DNA from: Peterkaempfera bronchialis | GTDB taxonomy: Bacteria; Actinomycetota; Actinomycetes; Streptomycetales; Streptomycetaceae | Direction: 5' to 3' | Assembly: GCF_003258605.2 (NCBI RefSeq) | Contig: NZ_CP031264.1 | Span: 5,642,001 to 5,706,000, forward strand | DNA: 64,000 nucleotides | In this document: piece by piece, positions 1 to 9,997 of the stretch | Layout of the letters: each line of letters starts with the position of its first letter | How positions within the stretch are numbered: position 1 is the first letter of the stretch | Translations under genes and position numbers: made by a program | The notes under the pieces: model-generated | Told to the model about the DNA's origin: nothing | Database searches by the model: none | What the model saw: the letters and a program-made list of their open reading frames with translations, nothing else

Positions 1-12
1 CCGGGGGTCCGC

Positions 13-456
13 TCAGGGGCGGATACCGGAACGCCCGGGCGGCAGCGACAGCATGCCCCGGTGCCGCCCACCCGGGCCGCGCCCCTGGGACGGCGGAATG
101 TGCCCGACGGGCATCCAGCCGCCCCCCTGGGCCGGGCCGGAGGGCGGCGGCGCCCCATGCTGATGCCCCTGCGCGAAGTGCGGCGCGGCATAGCCGTGCC
201 CGCCGTGGGTGTAGTCCGGCTGCTGCTCCACCCGGGCGCCGTACGGCCGCCGCAGGCCGAAGCCGACGAACGCCAGGTCCTCCTCCCCGGACCGGTCACC
301 GGGCAGCGCCCGGAACAGCCGCCGGTACTCGGCGTACAGGGCGTCGTAAATGGGGGTGGCGGAGACGGGGTACTCCGCCTCGTACGCCGGCCGCATGCTG
401 GGGATCACATGGGAACCGGCCTGCCGGAGGGAGGGGGAGGGGTCATAGGTCTGCAC
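13..456 (-). CDS. hypothetical protein, Gly/Pro/His-rich C-terminal half
   Basis: This 147-residue protein has an ordered-looking N-terminal ~70 residues (Tyr/Leu-rich, with LYAEYRRLFRALPGD) followed by a low-complexity tail rich in Gly, Pro, Gln and His. I see no signal peptide, membrane segment or catalytic motif and do not recognise a family. It lies just downstream of, and in the same direction as, the next minus-strand gene, with an 86-bp gap, so co-transcription is possible. Codon use is typical of the neighbours. Confidence that it is a gene rests on the uninterrupted frame and the non-random N-terminal composition. Confidence 0.55.
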   Translation of the reverse strand: MQTYDPSPSLRQAGSHVIPSMRPAYEAEYPVSATPIYDALYAEYRRLFRALPGDRSGEEDLAFVGFGLRRPYGARVEQQPDYTHGGHGYAAPHFAQGHQHGAPPPSGPAQGGGWMPVGHIPPSQGRGPGGRHRGMLSLPPGRSGIRP

Positions 457-542
457 ACACGGCCAACGACCGGGGCGCCTTCGGGATGCGGCCTGCGGGC
501 CGGTGACCTGCGGTCACCGGCCCGCTCGGAGCAGTCGGAGGA

Positions 543-1421
543 TCAGGTGCCGGCCAGCGGCAGCACCGCACCGGCGAGCACGCCCTGCGCGGCGGCCCGG
601 TCCAGGGCCTGCCGCAGCAGGTCCTCCCGGGGCTGGCTGCCGATGGTGCCGACCGGCGCGGCGTACATGTAGACCTGCGCCTGCCGGCTGGCCGCCGCCC
701 GCCAGGTGTCCGTCACCTGCAACGGCTGGTGGGCCTGCCACCAGGCGACGGTGCCGCCGTGCGGGGCGGGCTGGAGCACCGCGTGCAGCTGGCCCAGCGC
801 CATCAGCACCGACCAGCCGGCCAGCGGCGCGGGCGCCCGGTCCACGTCCTTCACCGTGCCGAAGCCGTGCTCCAGCAGCAGGTGCAGGAACTCGTCCTGA
901 CCGGAGGTGCTGCCCGGCCGCCCCACCGGTACGGTCGGCTCGACCACCAGCGCCGCATGCGGGGTGTCGCCGACCAGGACCAGACCGCAGGTGATGGAGA
1001 GCACCGCGGGCTGACTGCCGTCGCCCTGCGCACCACCCGGCACCGAGGCCGAGGCGGCGACCGAACGCTGGTGCAGCTGGTGCTGCTGGTGCTGCTGGGG
1101 ATGGGGTTGGACCTGCTGCCGGTCCTGCGGCTGGGTGCCCTGCTGCCCGCCGTTGATGCTGCGCATCGCCCCGCGCAGCTGCTCCTCGGTCACCGGCACC
1201 ACCTGGGACGGGATGCAGCGGGCGTGGGCGAAGGCCAGTACGGCGGTCTCCTCGCCCATGAACAGCACGGTGCTGGTCTGCTCGCGCAGCGAGTCGCCCG
1301 GGGTGCGGCAGGACGTGCAGTCGTAGGTGTCGGGAGCGTGGCCGCCGGCGAGCAGCCGGTCGGCCTCGTCGTCGCCGATCTCGGCGCGGACCTCGTCGCT
1401 GACGTCGAGCATGCGCGGCAC
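543..1421 (-). CDS. hypothetical cytoplasmic protein with an N-terminal CxxC motif
   Basis: The chosen start is the GTG at 1421, preceded 5 nt upstream by GAGGAG. An in-frame ATG at 1412 and a longer frame to 1472 lack such a site. The 292-residue product starts VPRMLDVSDEVRAEIGDDEA and has a CTSC pair near residue 35, a Gln/His-rich linker in the middle, and a C-terminal half of mixed alpha/beta character. No secretion signal or membrane segment is evident. I recall similar actinobacterial proteins of unknown function, but assign none. It is divergent from the Rpf gene at 1972. Confidence 0.7.
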   Translation of the reverse strand: MPRMLDVSDEVRAEIGDDEADRLLAGGHAPDTYDCTSCRTPGDSLREQTSTVLFMGEETAVLAFAHARCIPSQVVPVTEEQLRGAMRSINGGQQGTQPQDRQQVQPHPQQHQQHQLHQRSVAASASVPGGAQGDGSQPAVLSITCGLVLVGDTPHAALVVEPTVPVGRPGSTSGQDEFLHLLLEHGFGTVKDVDRAPAPLAGWSVLMALGQLHAVLQPAPHGGTVAWWQAHQPLQVTDTWRAAASRQAQVYMYAAPVGTIGSQPREDLLRQALDRAAAQGVLAGAVLPLAGT

Positions 1422-1679
1422 GGGGACTCCTCGGATCGATTCCTGGGATCGGGGCTCCGGGTGCGGATGCACCCGGCCTCAGTTCCCAACGGGCGGATGT
1501 GTCGGGAGTCACGGTTCAGCCCCCCGGTAGTCGTGAATTCGGCGCAATCCGACTGCGGAGGGTGCATCGATGCTCGCTCCTTGTCGACCCTGTGCCGGAT
1601 GTCATAGGCCGGGCGGTGTGGGTCGGGTCACACCGGGGGGCCGAGGTGGCCGAAGAATTCCGGCATAGCGCCCGCAGCG

Positions 1680-2592
<913 letters not shown>

Positions 2593-2744
2593 CCCCGCCC
2601 GCCGAGCACCCCGGTGGGGCCCGGACCACGACCGGGCCCCACCGCGCCACCGCGCCGCCGGATCGGCCGACCGGTGAGCCGACCGGTGGAACCGCACGGC
2701 GCGGCGCGGGAGGCGGGCATGGCGGCGTCCGTAGCGTCACCCCC

Positions 2745-3095
2745 GTGCGTTCCCAGGCAATCCGCTCGGCCGCCGCCACCACCCTGACCGCCGCCGCTCT
2801 GGCCGCCGCAGCGCCACTCCCGGCGGCCGACGACCCGGTCTGGGACCAACTCGCCGCCTGCGAGAGCGGCGGCCAGTGGGACGCCAACACCGGCAACGGC
2901 TACTACGGCGGCCTCCAGATCTGGCTACCCACCTGGCAGTACACCGGCGGCCTCCGCTTCGCGCCCCGCCCCGACCTCGCCCCACGCGACCAGCAGATCA
3001 CCGTCGCCCAGGAGATCCTCCGCCGCCAGAGCTGGACCGCCTGGCCCACCTGCGCCCACCGCCTGGGCCTCCTCGCCCCCACCACCCCCACCTGA
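2745..3095 (+). CDS. small secreted Rpf-domain protein
   Basis: This 116-residue protein starts at the GTG at 2745. No ATG is available in frame, and a better RBS is not evident, so the start is provisional. A hydrophobic Ala-rich signal peptide (~30 residues) precedes a single Rpf domain carrying WDQLAACESGGQWDANTGNG and YYGGLQIWLPTW. It has the same catalytic CESGG as the upstream paralogue but no LysM, so it probably acts as a diffusible wall hydrolase. It lies 152 bp downstream on the same strand. It resembles the small RpfC-type protein of streptomycetes. Expression may read through from the upstream gene or use its own promoter. Confidence 0.8.
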   Translation: MRSQAIRSAAATTLTAAALAAAAPLPAADDPVWDQLAACESGGQWDANTGNGYYGGLQIWLPTWQYTGGLRFAPRPDLAPRDQQITVAQEILRRQSWTAWPTCAHRLGLLAPTTPT

Positions 3096-3098
3096 GCC

Positions 3099-3750
3099 CC
3101 GCCCCGCCCCCACATCCGGAACCTCCCTCGCACTCGCGCCTCCGTCCTCCCCTCCCGCCGGTCCCCCCTGCCCCCACCCTCGCCCCCCCCGCGCCAGTCC
3201 CCGGTTCCCCCCGCCACCCTCACCTGACCCTCGCCCTCCCCGCCCACCCCATCCCCGGATTGGCCCCCATCCCCGGCTGCCTCGGAGCTTCACCCCCACT
3301 CACGTCCCCACCCCCTCCGCCCCTCCGCCGCCGCCGACCTCGTGCTCCCCGGACCTCGCCCGCGCCCCCACCTCTGCCCCCTCCAACGTCCGTCCGCGCC
3401 CCCGCTCCTCCGCCCCCTCACATCCGTCCCGGGCCCCCGTTCTCCTGTCCCCTCCCTCGTCCGCCTCAGGCGCCCGCTCTCCCGCCCCCACACCTGCCCC
3501 GCGCCCCCACCTCTGGCCCCTTCCAACGTCCGCCCTGCGCCCCCGCTCTTCCGTCCCCCCGCATCTGCCCTGCGCCCCCCGCTCCTCCGTCCCTCCACGC
3601 CCGCCCTGCGCCCCTGTTCTCCCGCCCTCCCACGTCCGCCTCGGGCGCCCGCTCTCCCGCCCCCCACACCTGCCCCGCGCACCCGCTCTTCCGCCCCTCC
3701 CACGTCCGCCCAGCGCCCCCGCTCTCTCACCCCCCACGCCCACAAGTGAG
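3099..3750. repeat. pyrimidine-rich imperfect tandem repeat (~36 bp unit)
   Basis: The plus strand is almost pure C/T with regular G and A. From about 3360 to 3740 it forms roughly ten degenerate units of 32-37 bp, each beginning CGCCCCCGCTCYTCCG and containing an ACRTCCGCC-like core. The first part (3099-3350) is C-rich but less regular. No genuine gene is seen here. Open frames on both strands are by-products of the composition; the minus-strand ones read as Gly/Arg/Glu repeats with a ~12-residue period. Confidence 0.75.
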
Positions 3751-3853
3751 GGGAATGCAGCGGCACCCAGCAGACTTCTTCTCTGCGGAGAGGCGGCTCA
3801 GCAGCCGGAGACCCCGCCACAGCCCTGCCGCCACGGGAGAGGAACCACAACAC

Positions 3854-4717
3854 ATGGGCAGCCCCGTCGACCACCTCGTCGACCTGCTTGATCTGGAGCA
3901 GATCGAGCTCAACATCTTCCGCGGTCGCAGCCCCGAGGAATCACTGCAACGCACCTTCGGCGGACAGGTCGCCGGACAGGCACTGGTCGCCGCCGGCCGC
4001 ACCGTCGACAGCGAACGCCCCGTGCACTCGCTGCACGCCTACTTCCTGCGCCCAGGTGTCCCCGGCGTACCGATCGTCTACCAGGTCGACCGGATCCGCG
4101 ACGGCCGCTCCTTCACCACCCGGAGAGTCCTCGGCATCCAGCAGGGCCGCAGCATCTTCGCGCTCACCGCAGACTTCCACCGCCCCGAGCCTGCAGCCTT
4201 CGAGCACCAGATAGCCATGCCCGACGTGCCCGATCCCGACGACCTGCCCAGCGCCCTCGAAGAGGTCAGTGCCAGGATCGGCGAGCGACCCCCCTTCATC
4301 AGCCCCCGCCAGCCGTTCGACATCCGCTATGTCGAGCGGTTGCGCTGGACCAAGGAGGAACTGGTCGGCGTCGAGCCCCGCAGCGGTGTGTGGCTCCGCA
4401 CCAACGGCAGGTTGCCCGACGACCCGCTGATCCAGGTCTGCGCCCTCACCTACGCCAGCGACATGACCCTTCTCGACTCGGTGCGCCTCCCCGTGGAACC
4501 CCTCTGGGGCCCCCGCCACTTCGACACGGCCTCGCTCGACCACGCCATGTGGTTCCACCGCCCCTTCCGCGCCGACGAGTGGCTGCTCTACCAACAGGAG
4601 TCGCCCGTCGCCACCGGCGCGCGTGGCCTCGCCCGTGGGCAGATCTTCGACCGGCAGGGGCGCCTGGTCGTCTCCGTGATGCAGGAAGGACTCTTCCGGC
4701 CCGTCGCCGACGACTGA
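3854..4717 (+). CDS. tesB: acyl-CoA thioesterase II (TesB family)
   Basis: This enzyme hydrolyses acyl-CoA thioesters to free acids and CoA in the cytoplasm. The ATG at 3854, with upstream GGAGAGGAA, gives 287 residues, the family's usual length. The double-hotdog fold is recognisable: N-terminal NIFRGRSPEESLQRTFGGQV with the (F/V)GGQV signature, HSLHAYFLRPG, then DGRSFTTRRV and IFALTADFHR. The C-terminal hotdog has DHAMWFHRPFRADEWLLYQ, the TesB active-site Asp region, and ends in ARGLARGQIFDRQGRLV. It stands alone just upstream of the DUF1684 gene (35 bp), with which it may be co-transcribed. Confidence 0.93.
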   Translation: MGSPVDHLVDLLDLEQIELNIFRGRSPEESLQRTFGGQVAGQALVAAGRTVDSERPVHSLHAYFLRPGVPGVPIVYQVDRIRDGRSFTTRRVLGIQQGRSIFALTADFHRPEPAAFEHQIAMPDVPDPDDLPSALEEVSARIGERPPFISPRQPFDIRYVERLRWTKEELVGVEPRSGVWLRTNGRLPDDPLIQVCALTYASDMTLLDSVRLPVEPLWGPRHFDTASLDHAMWFHRPFRADEWLLYQQESPVATGARGLARGQIFDRQGRLVVSVMQEGLFRPVADD

Positions 4718-4752
4718 CCCGCACCCGCCGACCCCAGAGGAGCCCACCCCCC

Positions 4753-5553
4753 ATGACCACCCCCACCTCCACCACCCCGGACGCCTGGAACCACTGGCGC
4801 GACACCCGCGTCGCCGCCGCAGCAGCCCCGTACGGTCCACTCGCCCTCACCGGCACCCACTGGCTGGCAGAACCGCCCGCCACCCCGGCCGAACTGCCCG
4901 ATGTCCCCGGCCGCTGGTCGGCCGGCGCCGACGGCACCGTCGTCCTCACCGCCGTCGCCGCCGACGGCCTCATCGCCGACGGAGCACCCGTCGACGGCAC
5001 CGTGCGGCTGCGCCCCGACACGGACCCCGCCCCCTCCGTCGCCGAGGCGGGGGAGCGGCGCCTGATACCGATCGCGCGGGAAGGTGTCCTGGCCGTCCGC
5101 GTGTACGACCCGGCCGCGCCCGCCCGAGCAGCCTTCGCCGGTATCGACGCCTACGACTGGTCGGCCGCCTGGGTGGTCCCGGCCCGCTTCACCCCGTACG
5201 ACGACGACCGCACCGTCGCGGTACCCAACGCCGACGGCAAGCAGCGCGCACTCGCCCTCGCCGGTGAGATCGCCTTCGACCTGGGCGGTGAGACCCGCAC
5301 CCTCACCGTCGGCCGTACCGCCACCGGCCTCAGCGCGGTGTTCGGCGACGCCACCAGCGGCCGGGAGACCTACCGCTTCCGCTTCCTCACCCTGCCCGCC
5401 CCGGACGCGGACGGCCGCACCACGCTGGACCTCAACCGCGCCCACCTGCCCCCGTGCGCCTTCGCCGACCACTTCATCTGCCCCTTCCCGCCGCCGGGCA
5501 ACGTCCTGCCCATTCCGGTGCAGGCCGGGGAGAAAAACCCGATCCGCCGCTGA
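4753..5553 (+). CDS. DUF1684 domain protein
   Basis: This 266-residue protein matches the DUF1684 pattern: a start region with W..WR..R, then PYGPLALTGTHWL, and a C-terminal half with DLNRAHLPPCAFADHFICPFPPPGN, the conserved block of the family. The ATG at 4753 follows AGAGGAG. There is no signal peptide, so it is predicted cytoplasmic. The biochemical role of DUF1684 is not established as far as I know, and I do not propose one. It sits between the thioesterase and the MFS gene on the same strand, suggesting one operon. Confidence 0.85.
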   Translation: MTTPTSTTPDAWNHWRDTRVAAAAAPYGPLALTGTHWLAEPPATPAELPDVPGRWSAGADGTVVLTAVAADGLIADGAPVDGTVRLRPDTDPAPSVAEAGERRLIPIAREGVLAVRVYDPAAPARAAFAGIDAYDWSAAWVVPARFTPYDDDRTVAVPNADGKQRALALAGEIAFDLGGETRTLTVGRTATGLSAVFGDATSGRETYRFRFLTLPAPDADGRTTLDLNRAHLPPCAFADHFICPFPPPGNVLPIPVQAGEKNPIRR

Positions 5554-5683
5554 CCCCCCTCCCCGCCACCTGCCGCGAAGACGAAACCCACGTGCCCACA
5601 CCCCCCTCCACCCCGCCCCCCTCCACCCCGCCCCCTCCACCCCGCCCCCCACCCTCCCCGCCACCGCCCCACCACCCGGCCGC

Positions 5684-6922
5684 CTGCGCCACTTCGCCCG
5701 CAGCGCCCTCGCCGACATCACCCCGCTGCGCACCAGCCCGCACTACCGCCGCGTGTGGTTCGGCCAGACCGTCTCCTCGGTGGGCCAGCAGATGACCGCC
5801 GTCGCGGTCTCGGTGCAGGTCTACGCCCTCACCGGATCAAGCTTCGCCACCGGCCTGGTCGGCCTCTTCTCCCTCGTCCCGCTGGTCGTCTTCGGCCTCT
5901 ACGGCGGGGCCATCGCGGACACCGTCGACCGCCGCAAACTCGGCCTGATCGGCTCGGCGGGCCTCGCCCTGGTCTCCGCCGTACTCGCCGCCCAGGCCGC
6001 CCTCGGCGTCCGCCAGGTCGCCGTCCTGTACGCCGCCGTCGCCCTCCAGGCCGTCTTCTTCGCGGTGAGTTCCCCGGCCCGAAGCTCGATGGTGCCCCGC
6101 CTGGTCCCGGCCGAGCAGTTGCCCGCCGCCAACGCCCTGGCCACCGTCTCCATGAACCTCGGCCTCACCGTCGGTCCCATGCTCGGCGGCGTCCTCATCG
6201 GCGTCTGGAGCTACCAGGCGGCGTACCTCGTCGACACCCTCGCCTTCAGCGCCACCCTGTACGCCATGTGGCGGCTGCCCGCGATGCGCCCGCAGGGCGA
6301 CCGCAAGGGCCGCGCCTCCGTCCTGGAAGGGCTGCGCTTCCTGCGCGACCGTCCCAACCTGCGCACCAGCTTCCTCGCCGACCTGGCCGCCATGATCTTC
6401 GGCATGCCGCGCGCCCTCTTCCCCGCCATCGCCGTGGGGTTCTACGGGGGCGACGCCCGCACCGTCGGCCTGCTGGTCTCCGCCCCGGCCGTGGGCGCCC
6501 TCGCCGGAGCCCTCTTCTCCGGCTGGGTCGGCCGGGTCCACCGCCACGGCCTCGCCGTACTCAGCGCCGTCGCGGCCTGGGGACTCGCCATCGCCGGCTT
6601 CGGCCTGGTCCGCAACCTCTGGCTCGGCCTGCTCCTGCTCGCCGCCGCGGGGTGCGCCGACACCGTCAGCATGATCTTCCGCAATACGATCATGCAGGTC
6701 GCCGCCCCCGACGACATGCGGGGGCGCCTCCAGGGCATCTTCGTCGTCGTGGTGGCCGGCGGCCCCCGCCTCGGCGACTTCGAATCCGGCAGCGTCGCCG
6801 CCCTCACCACCCCCGCGTTCTCCGTCGTCAGCGGCGGCCTCGCCTGCCTGACCGCGATCCTCCTCCTCACCGCCCGCTGGCCGTCCTTCGCCCGCTACGA
6901 CGCCCGCCACCCCACCCCCTGA
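5684..6922 (+). CDS. MFS efflux transporter (EntS/DHA3-like); 5' end uncertain
   Basis: This is a membrane exporter of the major facilitator superfamily with about 12 hydrophobic helices. Visible motifs include TVSSVGQQMTAVAVSVQVYA in TM1, the loop 2-3 motif GGAIADTVDRRKLGLIG, a Pro/Asn-rich stretch LPAANALATVSMNLGLTVGP, and a C-terminal MRGRLQGIF block typical of the EntS-like group. The true start is unclear. No ATG or GTG lies in frame between about 5560 and 5753. The likely start, GTG at 5592, is in another frame, separated by C homopolymers at 5601-5670. I give the nearest in-frame CTG as a provisional boundary. Homologues carry ~20-30 residues before TM1, so this end should be re-examined. 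The substrate is unknown. Confidence 0.8.
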   Translation: MRHFARSALADITPLRTSPHYRRVWFGQTVSSVGQQMTAVAVSVQVYALTGSSFATGLVGLFSLVPLVVFGLYGGAIADTVDRRKLGLIGSAGLALVSAVLAAQAALGVRQVAVLYAAVALQAVFFAVSSPARSSMVPRLVPAEQLPAANALATVSMNLGLTVGPMLGGVLIGVWSYQAAYLVDTLAFSATLYAMWRLPAMRPQGDRKGRASVLEGLRFLRDRPNLRTSFLADLAAMIFGMPRALFPAIAVGFYGGDARTVGLLVSAPAVGALAGALFSGWVGRVHRHGLAVLSAVAAWGLAIAGFGLVRNLWLGLLLLAAAGCADTVSMIFRNTIMQVAAPDDMRGRLQGIFVVVVAGGPRLGDFESGSVAALTTPAFSVVSGGLACLTAILLLTARWPSFARYDARHPTP

Positions 6923-7059
6923 CCAGCGCGCCACGCCCCACCCGCCCACCCCACCCGGCAGCGAGCACCCCCCCAAGTGCTGTATTGTTTTCCACGTCAC
7001 CGGGACACCGGAGACAGGCCGCGAAGCAGGAAGCCGCAAGGCAGAGCGCAGCGAGGCCA

Positions 7060-7134
<75 letters not shown>

Positions 7135-7143
7135 GCGAGTCGG

Positions 7144-7186
7144 AAGGCCGTTGGCCGGGAGTTTTCCCAGGTCAGCGGCCTTTTGC
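7144..7186 (+). terminator. Rho-independent terminator after tRNA-Pro
   Basis: AAGGCCGTTGGCC pairs with GGTCAGCGGCCTT (one G:T pair, one mismatch) around an inner GGGA/TCCC hairpin and is followed by TTTT. It sits 11 nt beyond the tRNA and would end its transcription. Confidence 0.65.
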
Positions 7187-7226
7187 ATGACGGCCCGTCA
7201 GGGACCGGGAATTGGTTCGCATACTG

Positions 7227-7248
7227 TTTGGGACCAGTTTGGGACCAG
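7227..7248. repeat. tandem 11-bp repeat TTTGGGACCAG x2 (putative integrase arm site)
   Basis: There are two perfect adjacent copies of TTTGGGACCAG about 95 bp inside attL. The same unit, again as a tandem pair, occurs about 190 bp inside attR (32846-32867) and once beyond it (33224-33245). This fits arm-type binding sites of a tyrosine integrase. The region 7187-7491 holds no gene that I can support. Confidence 0.6.
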
Positions 7249-7491
7249 AGTGCCCAATCCGGGGATCATGGCCTTTTTCAAGCACCCGATTTGCCCGAAT
7301 TGGCAATCACCCTGAGTGGCCGAGATCAGATCGTAATAAACGATTTTCGGCCACCTTTTCGCGTGAATCCAGCCACGTGTGGCGAGAGTTGGCCACACGT
7401 GACGACTGCACAGATGGCGGGTTTGTGTCCGGATCGACACCTCCGCCTTCCCGGCCGAGGTTGCGCTTGCCGAAAATGTCATCCGGCCTGT

Positions 7492-8526
7492 TCAGGCCGC
7501 ATGTTGGTACTCGTGGAGGAGGCCGCCGAGTCGGTCGGTTCGGCGTATGTCGAGGCGAGCGATTTGCTCCGGATTGTCGATCGGCCGGGGAAGCGGATAG
7601 AGGGGGCGGGCGTTCGCGATCCCCTGGTGTGGCCTGTGGGAGTTGTAGAACTTCTCGAACTCCCGTAGGGCGTGGAGTAGATGCCGCTCGTTCCAGATCA
7701 GGGTCCGGTCCAGCAGTTCGCGGCGGCAGGTCTGCACCCAGCGCTCCATGAGGGAGTTCATGCGGGGGATCCGGACGCCGCTGAGCACGACCTGGATCCC
7801 CGCGTGGGCGAGGATGGCGTCGAACAGTTCGGGGAACTTTCCATCCCGGTCCCGGATCATGTAGCGCGCCCGGGAGCCGGCGTCTTCGAGGTCCATGACG
7901 AGGTTCTTCGCGGCCTGCGTCACCCAGGACGCGGTCGGGTGTGCGGTGGCGCCGAGGATCCGGATTCGTCGGTTGGCGTGCTCGATGACCGCGAGCACGT
8001 ACAGGCGGGCTCCGGGCAGGGTGACCGTTTCGAAGAAGTCGCAGGCGAGGAGTGCGTCCGCTTGGGAGCGCAGGAAGTTGGCCCAGGTGCTGGAGGTCCG
8101 CTCGGGTGCCGGTGGGATGCCGGCCTCCTTCAGGATTTCCCAGACGGTGGACGCGGCGACCTTGATGCCGAGGACGAGCAGCTCGCCGTGCAGACGCCGG
8201 TATCCCCACTCCGGATTCTCTGCGGCCAGGCGCAGCACCAGGGCGCGGATGGAGCGCACGGTGCGCGGTCGGCCCGGGCGCTTTGGCCGGGACCGGGCGG
8301 CGTGACGGCGGGCGACCAGGTCGCGGTGCCAGCGCAGTACGGTGTCGGGCCGCACCAGCAACCGCATCCGATGCAGCACTTGTGTCGGCAGGCCTTGCAG
8401 CAGCGCGGCCAGGAATGCCCGGTCGCTCGCTGCGAAGCGGACCCGCTGTCCGCTGAGCTGCCGCTCCAGAACGCTGATCTCATGGCGAAGAGCCAGGATC
8501 TCCACGTCCTTCTCACGGTCGCTCAT
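7492..8526 (-). CDS. transposase with integrase-core (rve) DDE domain
   Basis: The protein shows a helix-turn-helix N-terminus (MSDREKDVEILALRHEISVLERQL), a linker HTH (WGYRRLHGELLVLGIKVAASTVWEIL), then an rve-type catalytic core. Core residues include DALLACDFFETVTL (first Asp), a second Asp/Asn block near MIRDRDGKFPELF, and the Glu region RMNSLMERWVQTCRRELLDR, followed by YNSHRPHQGI. The preferred start is the internal ATG at 8526; a longer frame begins at 8589. The C-terminal coding end (EYQHAA) is also found as a scrap at 60120-60183. It lies at the left edge of the island and appears intact. Confidence 0.85.
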   Translation of the reverse strand: MSDREKDVEILALRHEISVLERQLSGQRVRFAASDRAFLAALLQGLPTQVLHRMRLLVRPDTVLRWHRDLVARRHAARSRPKRPGRPRTVRSIRALVLRLAAENPEWGYRRLHGELLVLGIKVAASTVWEILKEAGIPPAPERTSSTWANFLRSQADALLACDFFETVTLPGARLYVLAVIEHANRRIRILGATAHPTASWVTQAAKNLVMDLEDAGSRARYMIRDRDGKFPELFDAILAHAGIQVVLSGVRIPRMNSLMERWVQTCRRELLDRTLIWNERHLLHALREFEKFYNSHRPHQGIANARPLYPLPRPIDNPEQIARLDIRRTDRLGGLLHEYQHAA

Positions 8527-8685
8527 CGGCAGCAGCCGCAGCAACGCGAACGCGTTCGTCACACCCAGGTACGCCAGTCGTAGCAGCACGGTCGATCATC
8601 ATGTCGCGGAGCTCGTCGGCTCCGCCAGAGCGCCTATCCGACTGACGAGGGCGGCACTTGTGCACCCTGCCTCCCACCAGGCCGG

Positions 8686-9126
8686 ATGAGGTTCTCGGCA
8701 AGGGCACTGCCGTGCTGCCACCGCTCCTGGGCGCACGACGGCCGGTGCGTCTACCTGCACGGCTATGAGCGCAGCTTCGAGCTGGAGTTCGCCTGCGCCG
8801 AGCTCGACCCGGCCACCGGATTCGTGATCGACTTCAGTGCGCTCAAAGGCGTCCGCGCCCGCCTCGCCGAGCAGTTCGACCACACCACGCTGGTCGCCGA
8901 GGACGACCCGGAGCTCCCGCTGTTCCGCACCCTCGCCGAGCGCGGCATCGTGGACCTGCGGGTCATGCGGCACACCGGCATGGAGGGCGCCGCCGTCTGG
9001 GTCCTCGCGGAGGCCAGCCGTCTGGTCGAGGAGGCCACCGGCGGCCGGGTCTGGGTCAGCCGGGTCGAGGCCCGCGAGTCGCGCAAGAACGCCGTCGTGC
9101 TCACCGCCTCCCCAGGGGGGCGCTGA
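8686..9126 (+). CDS. 6-carboxytetrahydropterin synthase (QueD/PTPS)-like protein
   Basis: This 146-residue protein has the 6-pyruvoyl-tetrahydropterin synthase fold signature: CCHRSW, then DGRCVYLHGYERSFELEF, GFVIDFSALKG, EQFDHTTLV and a C-terminal VSRVEARESRKNAVVL. The family normally coordinates Zn with three His, including both in HGH; here the second is Tyr (HGY). Activity on dihydroneopterin triphosphate is therefore uncertain. It could make a queuosine-like precursor or another pterin. Its stop is followed 2 bp later by the next ATG, so it is translated with the hydrolase gene. An IS element lies immediately upstream, and the N-terminus may have been shortened by it. Confidence 0.8.
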   Translation: MRFSARALPCCHRSWAHDGRCVYLHGYERSFELEFACAELDPATGFVIDFSALKGVRARLAEQFDHTTLVAEDDPELPLFRTLAERGIVDLRVMRHTGMEGAAVWVLAEASRLVEEATGGRVWVSRVEARESRKNAVVLTASPGGR

Positions 9127-9128
9127 CC

Positions 9129-9959
9129 ATGCCAAGCCGCCGCTCGGACGGGGCGGGCGGCCCGCTGCTGCACCCCGTGCTGCCGCAGCCCGCCCGTCGG
9201 CCCCGGGAGCAGTGGCTGCTGCTCCCGGGCCTCGGCCAGAACGGCGCCTGGTGGATCCCGGCCGCCCGCTGGCTGGCCCGTCCGGGCGTCGGCCTGCTCA
9301 CCGCCGACCCGGCCGCCCTGGCGCGGTCCTGCACCGCGCCGCGCGGCTCGTACGAGCGGCTGGACGAGATGGCGGGACGGCTGGCGGCGGCCCTGGCGGG
9401 GCACGGCGTGAGCCACGTCGTGGGGCACTCGGCGGGCGCGCCCGCCGCGCTGCTCACCGCCACCAGTGCGGCGCTGGCCGGGGTGGTCCTGCTGGAGCCC
9501 GTTCCGGCGCACTTCGGGTCGACCCGGCGGGCGCCCGAGGACGGGCCGGGCCGCCGACTGGTCCCGGGCGGCGGCGACCCCCTCGCGGAGCTGCGACGGC
9601 TCCATCCGCTGGCGGACGCCGCCACCCTGCGGACGATCACCGCCGCGGCCCCGGGCTGGGGCCGCCCGGTGCCCGTGGCACCGGCCGACTCCGCAGGCGC
9701 CGCCCGGGCCGCGGTGCGGGCCGCCACGGTTCGGAGGAAGCTCGCGGAGTGCCGCACGCCGCTGCTGGTGCTGCGCGGCGCACTCTCCGCGATGCTGCCG
9801 GAGGACGAGGCCCGGGCGCTCGCCGCCTGCGCCCCGCGGGGCGGCGCGGGCGCGGTGCCGCGAGCCGGTCACGCGCCCCACGTCGATCGCCCGCGGGAGA
9901 CGGCCGAGGCGCTGGCGGCCTTCCTCGGGTCGGTCTCTCCGGGGGCCCCTACCGTATGA
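9129..9959 (+). CDS. alpha/beta hydrolase
   Basis: This 276-residue protein has an alpha/beta-hydrolase core: WLLLPGLGQNGAWW (oxyanion-hole strand), the nucleophile elbow GHSAG at about residues 101-105, PLLVLRGALSAMLPEDEA with the acid region, and GHAPHVDRP providing the catalytic His. It has no signal peptide. It starts 2 bp after the QueD-like gene and is followed 38 bp later by the reductase gene, so the three form an operon. The substrate cannot be told from sequence. Confidence 0.85.
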   Translation: MPSRRSDGAGGPLLHPVLPQPARRPREQWLLLPGLGQNGAWWIPAARWLARPGVGLLTADPAALARSCTAPRGSYERLDEMAGRLAAALAGHGVSHVVGHSAGAPAALLTATSAALAGVVLLEPVPAHFGSTRRAPEDGPGRRLVPGGGDPLAELRRLHPLADAATLRTITAAAPGWGRPVPVAPADSAGAARAAVRAATVRRKLAECRTPLLVLRGALSAMLPEDEARALAACAPRGGAGAVPRAGHAPHVDRPRETAEALAAFLGSVSPGAPTV

Positions 9960-9997
9960 CCCGTCCCGTCTGACCTGTCACCGCACGAGAGGAACAC

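Noticed and set aside
3290-3874. Long minus-strand frames encoding Gly/Arg/Glu repeats
   Set aside because: They follow purely from the C/T-rich tandem repeat; several overlapping frames are equally open and none has a start with a ribosome site.
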